Shown: positions 1 through 10,948 of the stretch, one piece after another | Layout of the letters: every line of letters begins with the position of its first letter | Numbering within the stretch: position 1 is the first letter of the stretch | NCBI GenBank assembly: GCA_022432975.1 | Contig: CM039512.1 | Coordinates: forward strand, 4,027,998 to 4,091,997 | Source: Begonia masoniana | Lineage: Eukaryota > Streptophyta > Magnoliopsida > Cucurbitales > Begoniaceae | Direction of reading: 5' to 3' | DNA: 64,000 nucleotides | Made by a program: the position numbers and the translations under genes | The notes under the pieces: model-generated | What the model was told of the DNA's origin: nothing | The model's database searches: none | Seen by the model: the letters and a program-made list of their open reading frames with translations, nothing else

Positions 1-1180
1 GACACTGCCAACTTTTAAGTTTGGGGGTGCTATTGAGTATGTTATTTAGTATTGTTTGTTTATTGTGGATGTTTATTTAATTTGGATGAATTTGGATGTT
101 TCGTGTTTACCGTTTAAATTGGGTCTCTGGATGTTGATTGCATGTTAATTTTGGTTATTTAAATTTTACTTTATGGAACTTGGTTCTCTGTTTAATTTTG
201 GTTAGTTCGTAAGTTTGTTTCCTTAATTTGTTAGGGTTGTTTCCTTTGTGCTATTTAACAAAAAAAAAAAAAAAAAAAAAAAAAGATGAATGAATGAAAT
301 GAAGCACAATGCAATTTAATTTCCTAATATATTCTACTTTAGTAAGTTATTGAATAATGTTATTGTCACATATTATTAGAAATCAATTAAGATTTATTTC
401 CATAAATTTCGTTGTTCCTAACACACAAACTCCTTTTAGTTGCTTAGGAATATCATCATTTCTAGATATTACAATTATATCTAGGTGTCGATAATTTAGT
501 GTTTGATTAAAGAAATTAGCAATTAGAGAATTCTTCTTAAAAAAATATATAACAATAAAGTTGGGGGTTAAAAAAAAATGCATAAATGCAATTTCCTAAT
601 CTACTTTCAATTTCGAGTTAGCCTTTTGGATACTCGATGGATAGAAATAAATTAGAGAAACTTTGGGAGGAACTCCGTTGCATAATTATTGGCTATACTC
701 CTCTATTTCATATGAGTATGTATCTTGAGGTGACACTATTGAGTAACCGGAGGACTTCATCACCAATGTTGTCAATCGCGTAAAAAGGTAGTGTGACTTA
801 TAAATAAAGTCAATGTAAAAAAAAAAAAAATTCCCCTCACTTATTTAAAAAATAAAAGAAAGAAGAAGAATCTTTGAATGCTAATGGATTTAGGAAGGAC
901 ATTAGAAAGTTGACATCCTATGATATGTATTGTGATTTCTAGTTTTGATAGTTGAACTTAGCTAATCAAATGGAGTTTGAGCACACACACACTTTGAAAT
1001 TGAGTTTATTGGGAATTAAATCTATGTTGGTTACTTTTAATTGTGATAGTAAGATTTTTCAATGCTTTACAAGTTACTAGATACTATGGAAATTATATCA
1101 ATTTTAATATTAATTTGAGAATTTATTATTGTTTTGCATCACTCGAGGACGAGTAATGGTTTAAGTTTGGGGGTATTTAA
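1..1180 (+). mobile_element. 3' internal region of a Ty3/gypsy-type LTR retrotransposon (5' part outside window)
   Basis: The stretch is AT-rich, without a convincing long reading frame, and ends in a polypurine tract (AAGTTTGGGGG at 1163-1173) just before a long terminal repeat. A second AAGTTTGGGGGTG motif sits at 18-30. The text CTCGAGGACGAGTAATGG upstream of the tract is of the kind that precedes the 3' LTR in Athila/Tat-like plant gypsy elements. No pol domain is in view, so the family is inferred from the tract and LTR style only. A 20-plus A run lies near 260-284. Confidence 0.6.
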
Positions 1181-3033
1181 TGACTCTTATTTTAGAGTCA
1201 TTTTATGCAAATTTTACATAAGAAAACTTGTATGAATTGAGTGAATGCAAGAATAAATTGGTAGGAATTTAATACACTTGCTATATAATGCTGCAGCATT
1301 AGTGTTTTGATTCAATTCAATATATTTATGTAGATTTTCCATTAAAAGTAAATTTTTCTCTTTAATTTGAATTTCATATTTTCGTATTTGAATGTAATTT
1401 TAATAGAAGGAAAATCAAATTCAAAAGCTGAAGATTATGGAGAATAAGCAAATCACGTAAAATGAGAAAATTCGCTGCAGATTATGGAGAGAGAAATTGC
1501 TGGAATTATGGAAACAAATTAATTGAAATTTGAAATAAATGGAAGCAATAAATTTGGAATTAATAGCGGTGGATGTGGAAAAGAACACAGGGAATCGGTT
1601 GAAATAAAGAAAGCTGGGCAACAGTTGATTTAAAGAATGGGCAGCGGAAGACGTGAATTCGGGCAACAGTCAGCGGTAGAAGCTGAGAGAAGAAAAATAG
1701 AAGGTGGTCACTCGGCAGCGGAAGATGTGATGAGGGGGCAGCACTAAAAGATAAAAGTGGCGGTAGAAGCTGAAAGAAATAAAACAGGGCAACGGAAGAA
1801 GGCTAACAAGGGGCAGCACTAAAAGACAAAACAGCAGTAGAAATTAAAAGGAAGAAAATAGAAGCTGGGCAGCGGATGATGGCAAAAACTGGGCAGCAAT
1901 CGGATGATTTAAAGAAAGGGCAGTAAAAGACAAAGCAGCGGAAGAAGTAAAAATTGGACAGCAGTAGATGTACAAAGGGGCAGCAGAAAAAGACAAAAAA
2001 AAAAAGAAAAGAGAGGGAAAAGTTAATTGGAAGAAGAAGAGCTGGGCAATTATAGAATCACGTGGAAAGAGAACCAAAGAGAGAAAGCTATTTTGGAAGA
2101 AAAAATGAGGTGGACTCACATAATGGAGGATAGAGAAGATTTGTTACACAAAAAATGGAGAGAATATAGAAACAGATTGCATTATTATTTTGGGTGGCAT
2201 ATTTTTTTTCCAGAGAAGACAGAGGCATTCTGGCGTGGGAATTCTTGCTGGAGAAGGAGCTCTGAACAGAGGAAGAGAACGACGACATTGCTGAATTTTC
2301 TTCTTCTTCTTCTTTATTATTGTTTTTATGTTTTATTTTTATTTAGTATCGCTACTATGATTTTAGGCTAAACTTCTATTTCTTGGTTAGGATGAGAGTA
2401 TTCGTTACGGTTTTTGCTACGATTTTGGTTTTGTTTATGCAATTGTTTATTAAACAATTATTTGTGAAATTCCTTGCTAAGTCAGATCATATCGATAAAT
2501 AGGTTGACGACCCATGTATATATTGTATTGATAGATAGATATAAATTCTTAGATGCACAAATAATTAATTGGATTAAATTGTTACAAAGTGGTTAACATT
2601 AATTCGATTGGCAATAAGAATGAGGCAATTAGGAAATTCAATATTAGTTACATTCTTTCAACGTAGAGAGAAATTCTAAATTGAATTTACCTAAGCAATT
2701 CGAAAGAATCCTAGAATAATTTAATTCTTGCTCTTTCATAGACAATGCTGCAGAGCATTACCAGAGCATCAGTACTAAAATTATCGTAACGAAGAAATTG
2801 ATCCTAGCCAAGGCTGTCTTTAATTGATTTTACCTCGTTTATCTTGCTTTCTTTTATTGCATCATTATTCATATTTTATTTCTAATTATTTTCAACTATT
2901 ATTCTAATATTTTTATAAGATTTTTATAACAATTAATTCGATTAAAAATATCCTCGTGGGATCGATACTTTACTTACTCATTACTTCGTTAGCGACACGT
3001 GCACTTGCGTGTAAGTGTGTAAAATCACTAACA
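1181..3033 (+). mobile_element. 3' LTR of the gypsy-type element, inserted in a hAT transposon
   Basis: The repeat begins TGACTCTTATTTTAGAGTCA directly after the polypurine tract and ends ...AAAATCACTAACA, giving TG...CA ends and a length near 1.85 kb. The right border is exact by comparison. From 3034 the sequence is hAT transposase DNA that continues without break in the inverted second copy (about 12,720 on the minus strand). The centre (about 1590-2000) is a degenerate series of GGGCAGC/GGCAGCGGAAGA motifs, 40-110 bp apart. The 5' LTR and its target duplication lie outside the window, so this could also be a solo LTR plus adjacent internal DNA. Confidence 0.65.
1600..2000 (+). repeat. Degenerate GGGCAGCGGAAG-type subrepeats inside the LTR
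   Basis: About ten copies of a GGGCAGC or GGGCAAC core recur, many followed by GGAAGA/GGTAGAAGC and then AAAAGA(C/T)AAA. The phrase GGGGCAGCACTAAAAGA occurs twice (about 1736 and 1813) with a related third form near 1978. Spacing is irregular, as expected of an old tandem array that has drifted. Confidence 0.55.
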
Positions 3034-4804
3034 CATATGTTCCAGGTAGTTCAACTACCTTACTAAATAGGCATTATCAAAAGTGTCACCTAAACGAGCA
3101 AGTTGGAGATCCTACACAAAGATTATTAAATGTTAGTGGTAGTGACACTTCTATGTATTCATAAAATAAAATGAAAAAATGAATAACAAAACTTATAGCG
3201 CAATGTGAGTTGCCTCTAGCGTTTACAGATAGTGTTGAATTTGAAAATTTTATGAAAGAATATGCTACTCCTAATTTTAAACGTGTTCCTAGAAGTACAA
3301 CTAAAATTTACATTATTAAAATGTTTAATAATATAAAAATGAACTAATTTTATTTTTTTCAAATGCCCTTTCAATGTCTATTTGTATCACATCTGATTTA
3401 TAAAGTGCACGTAATTCTATAGGCTATGTAGTTGTAACTTCTCATTTTATAGATGACTCTTGACAATTAAATAAAAGAATTTTAAGATTTCATAATTGTG
3501 AATATCCCCACACTGGTATTACAATTTATAAATATATTTTTACGATATTGTAAGAATATTCCATTCGAGATAGAATATTTAGCATAACACTTGATAATGC
3601 TAGTGTCAACGATGCTGCTATTTCTTATTTTAAAAATTATTTTCAATTACATACTACTCACGATTCTCTTTTTCATAGGAGATGTGTTTGTCATAATTTA
3701 AATTTAGTCGTTAAAGATGGTATAACATATATTTCGCATCATATTGAATCAATTAGATTCGCAATTTTTTATATAATTAGATCTAATTCGAGTCAACAAA
3801 AATATAGAGATTTTTGTAAAGCTGCTCAACTTAAACCACGAAAATTAAAAAACGATGTAGATAATAGGTGGAATTTTACTTATTTAATATTGAAAAATGT
3901 TAGGCCATATTAGCAAGTTATTTGTGCTTTTATTAGTGAGAAAATACAAAGTATTAATCTTTGATAAATCTAGTTGCGACTTAGCTAATATATTTTTGAT
4001 TTTTTAAAACTATTTTATGAGGTTACAAATGAATGTTTGGAAATTTATTATCTCACTACTCATCTTGTTCTTTTAATTTTTATAAACTTAACGGGTAATT
4101 TTGTACAATATCAACATATATATGAATTTAGAGATATACTTAATAAAATGGAAACAAGATTTAAAAAATATTGGCTTGACATCCCTCATATTTTTTGTTA
4201 TGTATGTATAATAGATCCTAGATATAAGTTAAAAAGAGTATGTCTCATTGTTAATAAAATTTCTAATAATTTACAAACTACTTCTTTATTTTCTATAGAT
4301 CAAATAACATATGGAATTACTAGTTTGTATTCTTCTTATGAATTTAAATATTTGAATGTTAGTCGTATTTCTTCACATGCTAGTTCAAGTGGAAATATTG
4401 TAGGTTCAAAATTTGGTATTCATGATATTTGGAATCAATTAGATACAGATACTTATTCTAGTTCTATGCGAAATGAACTAGAAATTTATTTTGACACTCG
4501 ATATCAATTTTCTCGAGAAGAAAAATTTAATATTTTAAATTGGTGGAAAATATTTTGCACCATATATTTTATTCTGTATATAATGGCGCGTGATCTACTA
4601 ACACCTCCGGTCTCTACCGTAGCATCGAAGTCTGCTTTTAGTGCAGGTGGACGTGTGTACAATGAACGCTGAAGACGACTTGCACCCAATCTCTTGGAGG
4701 CACTCATTTGCATAAAAGATTGGAATGACGCTGTTACGAGAAACCAACAACGAAACGACGAAATATTAAAAGACTTACAAAATTTGGACGTTCAAGAAGA
4801 TTAG
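3034..4804 (+). pseudogene. hAT-superfamily transposase remnant, copy 1 (5' end cut off by the LTR)
   Basis: In broken frames the DNA encodes a hAT transposase. The central part reads AQCELPLAFTDSVEFENFM, ATPNFKRVPR and related stretches. The C-terminal dimerisation region reads ARDLLTPPVSTVASKSAF, then GGRVYNER*RRLAPNLLEAL and IKDW, with one in-frame stop at 4670-4672. It terminates at TAG 4802-4804. Many frameshifts and stops occur before 4037. The start, including the BED-type zinc finger, is removed by the retrotransposon that ends at 3033. The same protein is encoded on the minus strand at 10949-12951, which confirms the family and the break. Non-functional. Confidence 0.85.
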
Positions 4805-5328
4805 CTTTTTGTAATTTTTTTTTGATATTTTGCACATGGTTGAGATTTAGATGGGTGCCAACCTAGTTGGGACGTGTTTAATTTGTAGTGATGCAAATGT
4901 CAAAATTTATAAATTTATAATGAATATTATATTTTTTAGATATTTTTTTTTATAAATAAATGTCGCTCAAATTGAATGAAAACCGAGTGATAGCTGATCA
5001 CTCACCCACGTGGGACGATTGATTAGCTGTCGCTAAGAATTAACACAGAGTGATAGCTGAATAGCCGATCAATCGCCTCACCCTTGGGCGATTGATCAAT
5101 TGTCGCGCTGAATAAAACAAAGCAACAGCCGATCAATCGCCTCACACTTGGGAGATTGATCAGCTGTCGGTATTAAATTGGATTTTAGCCAAATGTCTAT
5201 GAGAATTCTAAGTTTTAAAAATTGATAATTTTCTTTATATTTTGTGAGTTGAAACTTCTTGTACACAAATATCGTGTTTATTTTGGTGTTTAGTATCTTA
5301 TGGTCTGTGTAACTTTCAGATTAACAAA
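4805..5328 (+). other. Spacer between the two genes of hAT copy 1
   Basis: AT-rich non-coding DNA with the three interrupted palindromes described separately (4988-5166). The text GGTTGGCACCCATCTAA (here as its complement near 4850) and the palindromes recur in the inverted copy at 10620-10890, so this spacer belongs to the transposon. Compared with the other copy, about 370 bp are missing at the junction near 5190 (GATTTTAGCC joined to AAATGTCTATGAG). Confidence 0.6.
4988..5166. repeat. Three interrupted palindromes (GATCAATCG / CGATTGATC modules)
   Basis: Three hairpin-forming modules lie at about 4988-5033, 5067-5097 and 5126-5166. The second is a perfect 11-bp stem (GATCAATCGCC with GGCGATTGATC) around a 9-nt loop. 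The first has a CCCACGTGGG palindrome as its loop. The spacing between modules is about 65 bp. Matching modules occur at 10632-10741 and 13564-13828. Confidence 0.75.
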
Positions 5329-6749
5329 ATGCCGCCAAAACGTTTCAAAGGTTCTTCAAGCTCAAGCTCAGCTCTACAAATCAATCACTCATTCATCAAC
5401 TCTGAGACAATAAAATATTTCATGGATTTCATGACAAAAAATAAACCTATTATATGCGAAATCAAATTTCAACCCGATCAGTTTGATGGAGATATTTTAG
5501 TCATGCTTAGGCAACGAAGATGAGAGACTCTTGCTGTATTAGAGGGTAATGCGAATGTAAGTATCGTTCAGAAATTCTACGCAAATCTCAGGGCATCCAA
5601 TTCAGATAGTACCGTTCAAGTTCGCAACAACATCATCCACTTCTCAGCCGAGATCATTAATGTTAAACTTGGTTTGGACAACTTAAATCAAGATGATTTT
5701 CACACCATGATGGAAGAGGGACCAGATTGGGAGATGATCATACAAGAGATGGGACACCGAGGTTCACAGTGGGTTTACTCAATCGTCAACCCAGCTCAAC
5801 CATTACACTTGATACTAAGTTGTCTCAACTGCTACACTCAAGCTTGGTGCAAGTTTATCAGGAAAACTTGATACCGACATCCCAAAATTCTGAGTTGACC
5901 AAAAAGCGGGCGGTACTCCTGTATTGCATTCTCACTGGTCGCTCCATAAATGTCGGGCGAATTATCCATAATAATATCAGTGCATATCGTAAGGGTTCGA
6001 CCACTGCTGGTCATATCCGCCCCATCCTCATCACGCACCTATGCGCTGCAGAGAATGTCCCTATGAGCTCAATTGACGAGCTTTGGATCCAGCCAAAGCT
6101 CTTATGTCTCCTCAAATATTTCAAGAATACCTAAGTGGCCGTACGGCAAAGCTAGAAACAATAGATTTGGATTCATTGAGCATTGTGCTGATGCTGAAAT
6201 TCTTCCTCAACTAATGCCCTTGCCTTGTATTCGGCGCAAAGATGGTACTATGACGAGTGTACAATGTAGCGTAGCGGAGACAAAAAGAGTGCACGTCAAG
6301 ACTCGTCAAAAACAGCGATATGAAAACCAATCAACTATGCCTCCCGATCAAGGCGCCTCTTCATCATCTGTCGTGCCACCTCACTCTTACTCAACTAACG
6401 ATGTGGGGAAGATATTAGACAATCTAACAATCCAACAAGGCCAAATGTTTGTCAATCTGGCTGCTCAATCAAAACCACCTTTGAACATGATGTAAGACAA
6501 AGGCTAGAAAATATTTCCAATCAGCAAAGACAGTTATCACAAGATCACACTCGCATCGAACATTTGTTGACGAATATGCAAAATCATTTGGTAGAGCAGA
6601 CAAATTTCTTTGTACGATATGTAAGAGCATTAAATTCTCATTATGACCATTTGAATCCAGCGAACCCAAGTTTACCCATCTTCTCGAAGCACCTATTGAG
6701 GCCATATCACCCTCCACAAGAGGGTGAGGACAACGATGAGCCCGACTAG
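5329..6749 (+). pseudogene. Second gene of hAT copy 1: 'putative plant transposon protein'-like (PF20167 type), decayed
   Basis: It starts MPPKRFKGSSSSSSALQI and runs with stops and frameshifts to TAG 6747-6749. Recognisable blocks are HFSAEIINVKLGLDNLNQDD, a W-x2-EM region, HLILSCLNCYTQAWCKFI, RAVLLYCILTGRSINVG-x-II and ITHLCAAENVPM. This order is typical of the plant repeat-encoded family annotated as 'putative plant transposon protein'. I assign it by memory of that pattern, not by a search. A C-terminal region rich in Q, H and N and with helical character follows. The function of this family is not established. The minus-strand copy at 8683-10105 is homologous along its whole length and is also broken. 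Confidence 0.7.
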
Positions 6750-7081
6750 TCACGAATTATGTTATTTTTCACCTACATTTTAGTTTATTTTATGCATTGA
6801 GACATATTTATTTTAAGTTTAGTTGATTATAGTTTGCCTTATGACTTTGTTATATTTTATGATATATTTTAGTTATGCAATCTGATATCTTTATTTATAT
6901 AAGTTCAGCTTGTTACGTTCGTTGGGTCGGCTCGGCTCGACTCGTTAGACTCGTGGCTCGCGAGCCGGTTTGGGTTGAAAATTTTTTAGGTCGACTCGTT
7001 AGGCTCGACAAGCTCATTAAGCTTTGCAGGCTAGGTAAAATGGGTCTTTCTTGGCTCGTTTTTGCTCGATTAACATCTCTA
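6750..7081 (+). repeat. Subterminal GGCTCG repeats and right terminal inverted repeat of hAT copy 1
   Basis: After an AT-rich 150 bp, GC-rich GGCTCG/GACTCG hexamers recur (6919-7060). The element ends CTCGATTAACATCTCTA at 7081. The inverse text TAGAGATGTTAATCGAGC opens copy 2 at 8418. Directly outside, at 7082, MULE coding sequence resumes, which marks the terminus. The 8 bases outside are ATGCGAGT; the matching duplication would be outside the window. Confidence 0.75.
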
Positions 7082-8330
7082 ATGCGAGTCATCAAATCCT
7101 TTCGTATTGTCTCGAACATGGTGATAATCGGTTTGTCTCTGGCCGGTAATAGAACTGCATTGTATGACTCGAACAATTTATTCAAGCCTATATCGCACTT
7201 AGGGATCGAAGAAAAAACATAATTAGCCCAATATTTAGGCTTTTCTCTTCGAAGCCATGCGTGGGCATCCGAGTTTAGATGAAATAATTTTCTTATTTCT
7301 ATTTCGAAATGATGATGGGTGGAGGTCCTAGCCGCTTTCCACATCGCCTCTCTGTAACGCTTTCCGCCGAAAGAGGCTTTTGAAATTTGCATACATGTAC
7401 GTTCCCAAAAATCACGTCCATGTGTCATCGGTTTCTTTTTTAACGTTGGCAACAACAACATGATATATTTCATCATTGCCATCAATACTGAATGGCCGTG
7501 ATTAATTGACCATGGACACGAGTCCTTTAGATGACAATCATCCAAACAGATGACAGATCCTCCGTGTTGCAGCAAACTTGTCCTTGCAAGCAGTCATACA
7601 CATAAACACTCTTTGACATACCATTAAAGTACTTCCTGTATCGTAAGTATGTATTGCTAATGTGCTGCCCGGATTTGATCTATCTATTTCTGATGCATAC
7701 GACCAGACTACCTTGTACTCTTCATCGCTATTGTCTTCGTTGAGTATTTGAGCTATGTTTCTTTCTCTTTTGGCAATACCATGCGTAATGTTGACATGTG
7801 AAATCCTTCTAACTATCTCGATAATGGAAGGGATAGCCCACATAGGGTGACTTTTAATCTGTCACAATAAAGAATTGCAAGATTTTTTGCTTCTAGCGTT
7901 TCGATTCTCAACTACTCTCGCATAGTTGTGAGAATTGACCAAAGACTTTATTGGATAGGTCTTCTCGCCTTGCTTTTTCGAAACATGCAGTCGCCACGGA
8001 CATCCTTCAAAGCATGTAGCCGTCAGTCGCTTCTTGACACGTTGGACAAATGTGATGTCAAAACTCTCTTTCAAAGAATATTGTTATATTTTCTCTTTAA
8101 TTTTTTTATATAACTATATGTTTTCCCCAAACAAAAATCCATTGGATTTTCTTCACATACCTAGTAAGTTTTTCACCTCATCACCGTCTGATCCGACCGG
8201 TGTTCGCAGCTCATCATCTAGAGTTTTAGAGGTCAAATACGCCTCTATTTCTTCTTATTGGTATGCGAATACTAATCCATATCGACATCAAAATTTGTTG
8301 GCTCATTTAAATTGATAAATCTTCTTGGAT
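7082..8330 (-). pseudogene. MULE (MuDR) transposase remnant
   Basis: Read on the minus strand, blocks follow MuDR order: FEGCPWRLHVSKKQGEKTYP and SLVNSHNYARVVENRNARSK (MuDR DNA-binding region), VNITHGIAKRERNIAQIL, WSYASEIDRSNPGST, then a D-x-CHLKD stretch and IDGNDEIYHVVVANV, then MWKAARTST, AHAWLRREKPKYWANYVFSS and KPIITMFETIRKDLMTRI. Several frameshifts separate the blocks. Between the block ending near TWT-FLG and the MWKAAR block the usual catalytic middle appears deleted. The C-terminal zinc-knuckle half is cut off at 7081 by insertion of hAT copy 1, and its continuation lies left of that element, outside the window. Non-functional. Confidence 0.8.
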
Positions 8331-8417
8331 CAATCGTCTTCAAAGGAAAATGAAGAATAAATAATAATTCATAAATAATAAATTAGTAAATAGTAACAAA
8401 ATAATTAGGGGTGAAAT
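8331..8417. other. AT-rich MULE 5' flank before hAT copy 2
   Basis: Short AT-rich spacer between the MULE transposase remnant and the terminus of hAT copy 2. The eight bases next to the terminus are GGTGAAAT. I could not find the same eight bases at the far end of copy 2. Confidence 0.35.
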
Positions 8418-8545
8418 TAGAGATGTTAATCGAGCGAGTTGAGCCGAGCCGAGCCGAGCCGAGCCGAGAAAGACCCAGCTCACCTAGCTTGCAAGCTTGT
8501 TGAGCCTAATGAGCCGAGCTTAACGAACTGAATTTAAATAAATAA
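8418..8545 (-). repeat. Terminal inverted repeat and GAGCC subterminal repeats of hAT copy 2
   Basis: It opens TAGAGATGTTAATCGAGC, the reverse complement of the end of copy 1 at 7064-7081. Five consecutive GAGCC pentamers follow (about 8441-8466), then CTTGCAAGCTTG and further GAGCC words. The terminus and orientation are clear; the other end of this copy is not. Confidence 0.75.
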
Positions 8546-8682
8546 AGATTTCAGATTACATAACTAAAATATATCACAAAATATAACAAAGTCACAAGGC
8601 AAACTATAATTACCCAAACTTAAAATAAATATGTCCTCAATGCATAAAATAAACTAAAAACATAGGTGAAAAATAACATAAC

Positions 8683-10105
8683 TCATGACTGGTCGGGCTC
8701 ATCGTTGTCCTCACCCTCTTATGAAGGGTGATATGACCTCAATAGGTGCTCCGAGAAGATAGGTAAACTTGGGTTCGCTGAATTTGAATGGTCATAAGAA
8801 GCATTTAATGCTCTCACATATTATGCAAAGAAAGTTGTCTGCTCTACCAAATGATTTTGCATATTCGTCAACCAATGTTCGATGTGAGTGTGATCTCGTG
8901 ATAACTGTCTTTGCTAATCGAAAATATTTTCCAGCCTTTGTCTTACATCGTGTTCAAATCTAGTTTGTTGAGCAGCCAGATTGGCAAACATTTGGCCTTG
9001 TTGGATTGTAAGATTGTCTAACATCTTCCCCACATCGTTAGTTGAGTAAGAGCGAGGTGGCACGACAGATGATGAAGAGGCGCCTTGATCGGGAGGCATA
9101 GTTGATTGGTTTTCATATCGCTGTTTTGACGAGTCTCGACGCGCTCTCTTTGTCTCCGCTATGCTACATTGTGCACTCGTCATAGTACCATCTTTGCGCC
9201 GAATACGAGGCAAGGGCATTAGTTGAGGAGGAATTTCAGCATCAGCACAATGCTCAATGAATCACAATCCATTGTTTCTAGCTTCGTCGTACGGCCACTT
9301 AGGTATTCTTGAAATATTTGAGGAGACATAAACCTTTGGATGGATCCAAGGCTCGTCAGTTGAGCTCATAGGGACATTCTCTGCTGCGCATAAGTGCGTG
9401 ATGAGGATGGGGTGGATATGGCCAGCAGTGGTCGGACCCTTACAATATGCACTGATATTATTATGGATAATTTGCCCGACATTTATGGAGCGACCAGTGA
9501 GAATGCAATACAAGAGTACCGTCTGCTCTTTGGTCAGCTCAGAATTCTGGGGCGTCGGCATCTAGTTTCCCCTGATAAACTTGCACCATGCTTGAGCGTA
9601 GCAGTTGAGACAACTTAATATCAAATGTAATGGTTGAGCTGGGTTGACGATTGAGTAAACCCAATGTAAACTTCGGTGTCTCATCTCTTGTATGATCATC
9701 TCATAACCTGGTCCCTCTTCCATCATGGTGTGATAATCATCTTGATTTAAGTTGTCTAAACCAAGCTTAGCATTAATGATCTCGGCTGAGAAGTGGATGA
9801 TTCTTGTTTCGAACTTGAACGGTACTATATGAATTGGATGCCCTGAGATTTGCATAGAATTCCCGAATGATACTTACGTTTGCATCACCACCTAATACAG
9901 CAAGAGTCTCTCATCTTCGTTGCCTAAGCATGACTATAATATCACCATCAAACTGATTGGGTTGAAATTGGATTTCGCATATAAGAGGTTTATTTTTTGA
10001 CATGAAATCTATAAAATATTTCCTTACCTCAGAGTTGATGAATAAGTTATCAATTTGTAGAGCTGAGCTTGAACTTGAAGAACCTTTGAAACGTTTTGGC
10101 GGCAT
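8683..10105 (-). pseudogene. Second gene of hAT copy 2: 'putative plant transposon protein'-like, decayed
   Basis: The minus-strand start at 10105 reads MPPKRFKGSSSSSSALQI, the same as copy 1. The gene then passes through FSAEIINAKLGLDNLNQDD, a frameshift, HLILSCLNCYAQAWCKFIRG, LLYCILTGRSINVGQIIHNN, ITHLCAAENVPMSSTDEPW, and a C-terminal PLPRIRRKDGTMTSAQ region, ending at TGA 8683-8685. In-frame stops and frameshifts differ from those of copy 1, so the two copies decayed separately after an intact ancestor moved. It lies downstream of the hAT transposase on the same strand, as in copy 1. Confidence 0.7.
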
Positions 10106-10631
10106 TTTTTTAATTTATAAGTTACACATACCACAAGATACTAAACACCAAAATAAACACGATATTTGTGTATAAGAAGTTCCAACTCACAAAATATAAA
10201 AAAATTATCAATTTTTAAAACTTAGAATTATCATAGACATTTCATCGAACAAGTGGTGTGCATAGGTATAAAACTTTGTTCACAATTGTTTTTGTATCCC
10301 AAACCAACCTCAGCAATCAAAATCAACCCAAATTCGACAAAGTAAGCAAAAAAAAAATTTCATTTCAGTGTAACTTTCGAATAATATTCAATTAAATTAT
10401 CAACTTGCGGAAGAAATAGAACCTAGTCAGATAGCTGAGATTTACTAAGCTTCGACGTTGGATTCGGAGGTCGAAATTGTGGTGCGATTGACAGGAGGTG
10501 CTGTGAAGGGAGCTTTGGCGGTTTTGAGCATTGAGTTTCGTCGTTGGTAATTTTCAGAATTGAAGAAGCGATTTATCGGGAGAGGTGGCTGTCTTGCTGA
10601 CCTAAAGGCTAAAATTAAATTTAATACTGAC
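10106..10631 (-). other. Upstream region of the second hAT gene, with about 370 bp absent from copy 1
   Basis: Bases 10106-10240 match the 130 bp upstream of the start in copy 1. Bases of about 10245-10615 have no counterpart there, although both flanks match. The extra segment is less AT-rich in part and could be leader or promoter sequence lost by deletion from copy 1. No open frame in it is recognisable. Confidence 0.5.
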
Positions 10632-10741
10632 AGCCGATCAATCGCCCAAGTGTGAGGCGATTGATCGGCTATTCAACTGTCGCACTGTGTTAATTTTTAA
10701 CGACAGCCGATCAATCGCTCCACGTGGGCGAGTGATCGGCT
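10632..10741. repeat. Two interrupted palindromes in hAT copy 2
   Basis: The module at 10632-10670 is a perfect 15-bp stem (AGCCGATCAATCGCC and its complement) around a 9-nt loop. The second, at 10705-10741, has a 14-bp stem with one mismatch, enclosing CCACGTGG. They occupy the same place between the two genes as the modules at 4988-5166 in copy 1. Confidence 0.8.
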
Positions 10742-10948
10742 ATCACTCGATTTTCATTCAATTTGAGCGACATTTACTTATAAAAAAAAAACAAATATCT
10801 ATAAAATATAATCTTCATTATAAATTTATAAATTATAACATTTGCATCACTACAAATTAAACACATCCCAACTAGGTTGGCACCCATCTAATCGTCAATC
10901 ATGTGCAAAATGTCAAAAAAAATTACAAAATGAAAAAATTACAAAATG

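Noticed and set aside
4988..5166. CRISPR-like reading of the regularly spaced palindromes
   Set aside because: Plant nuclear DNA, repeats are imperfect hairpins with related, not unique, spacers, and no cas genes.
8406..8417. Alternative hAT terminus TAGGGGTGAAAT just before 8418
   Set aside because: Copy 1 shares sequence only from about TAGAGATG, and its outside neighbour is MULE coding DNA, so the border is set at 8418.
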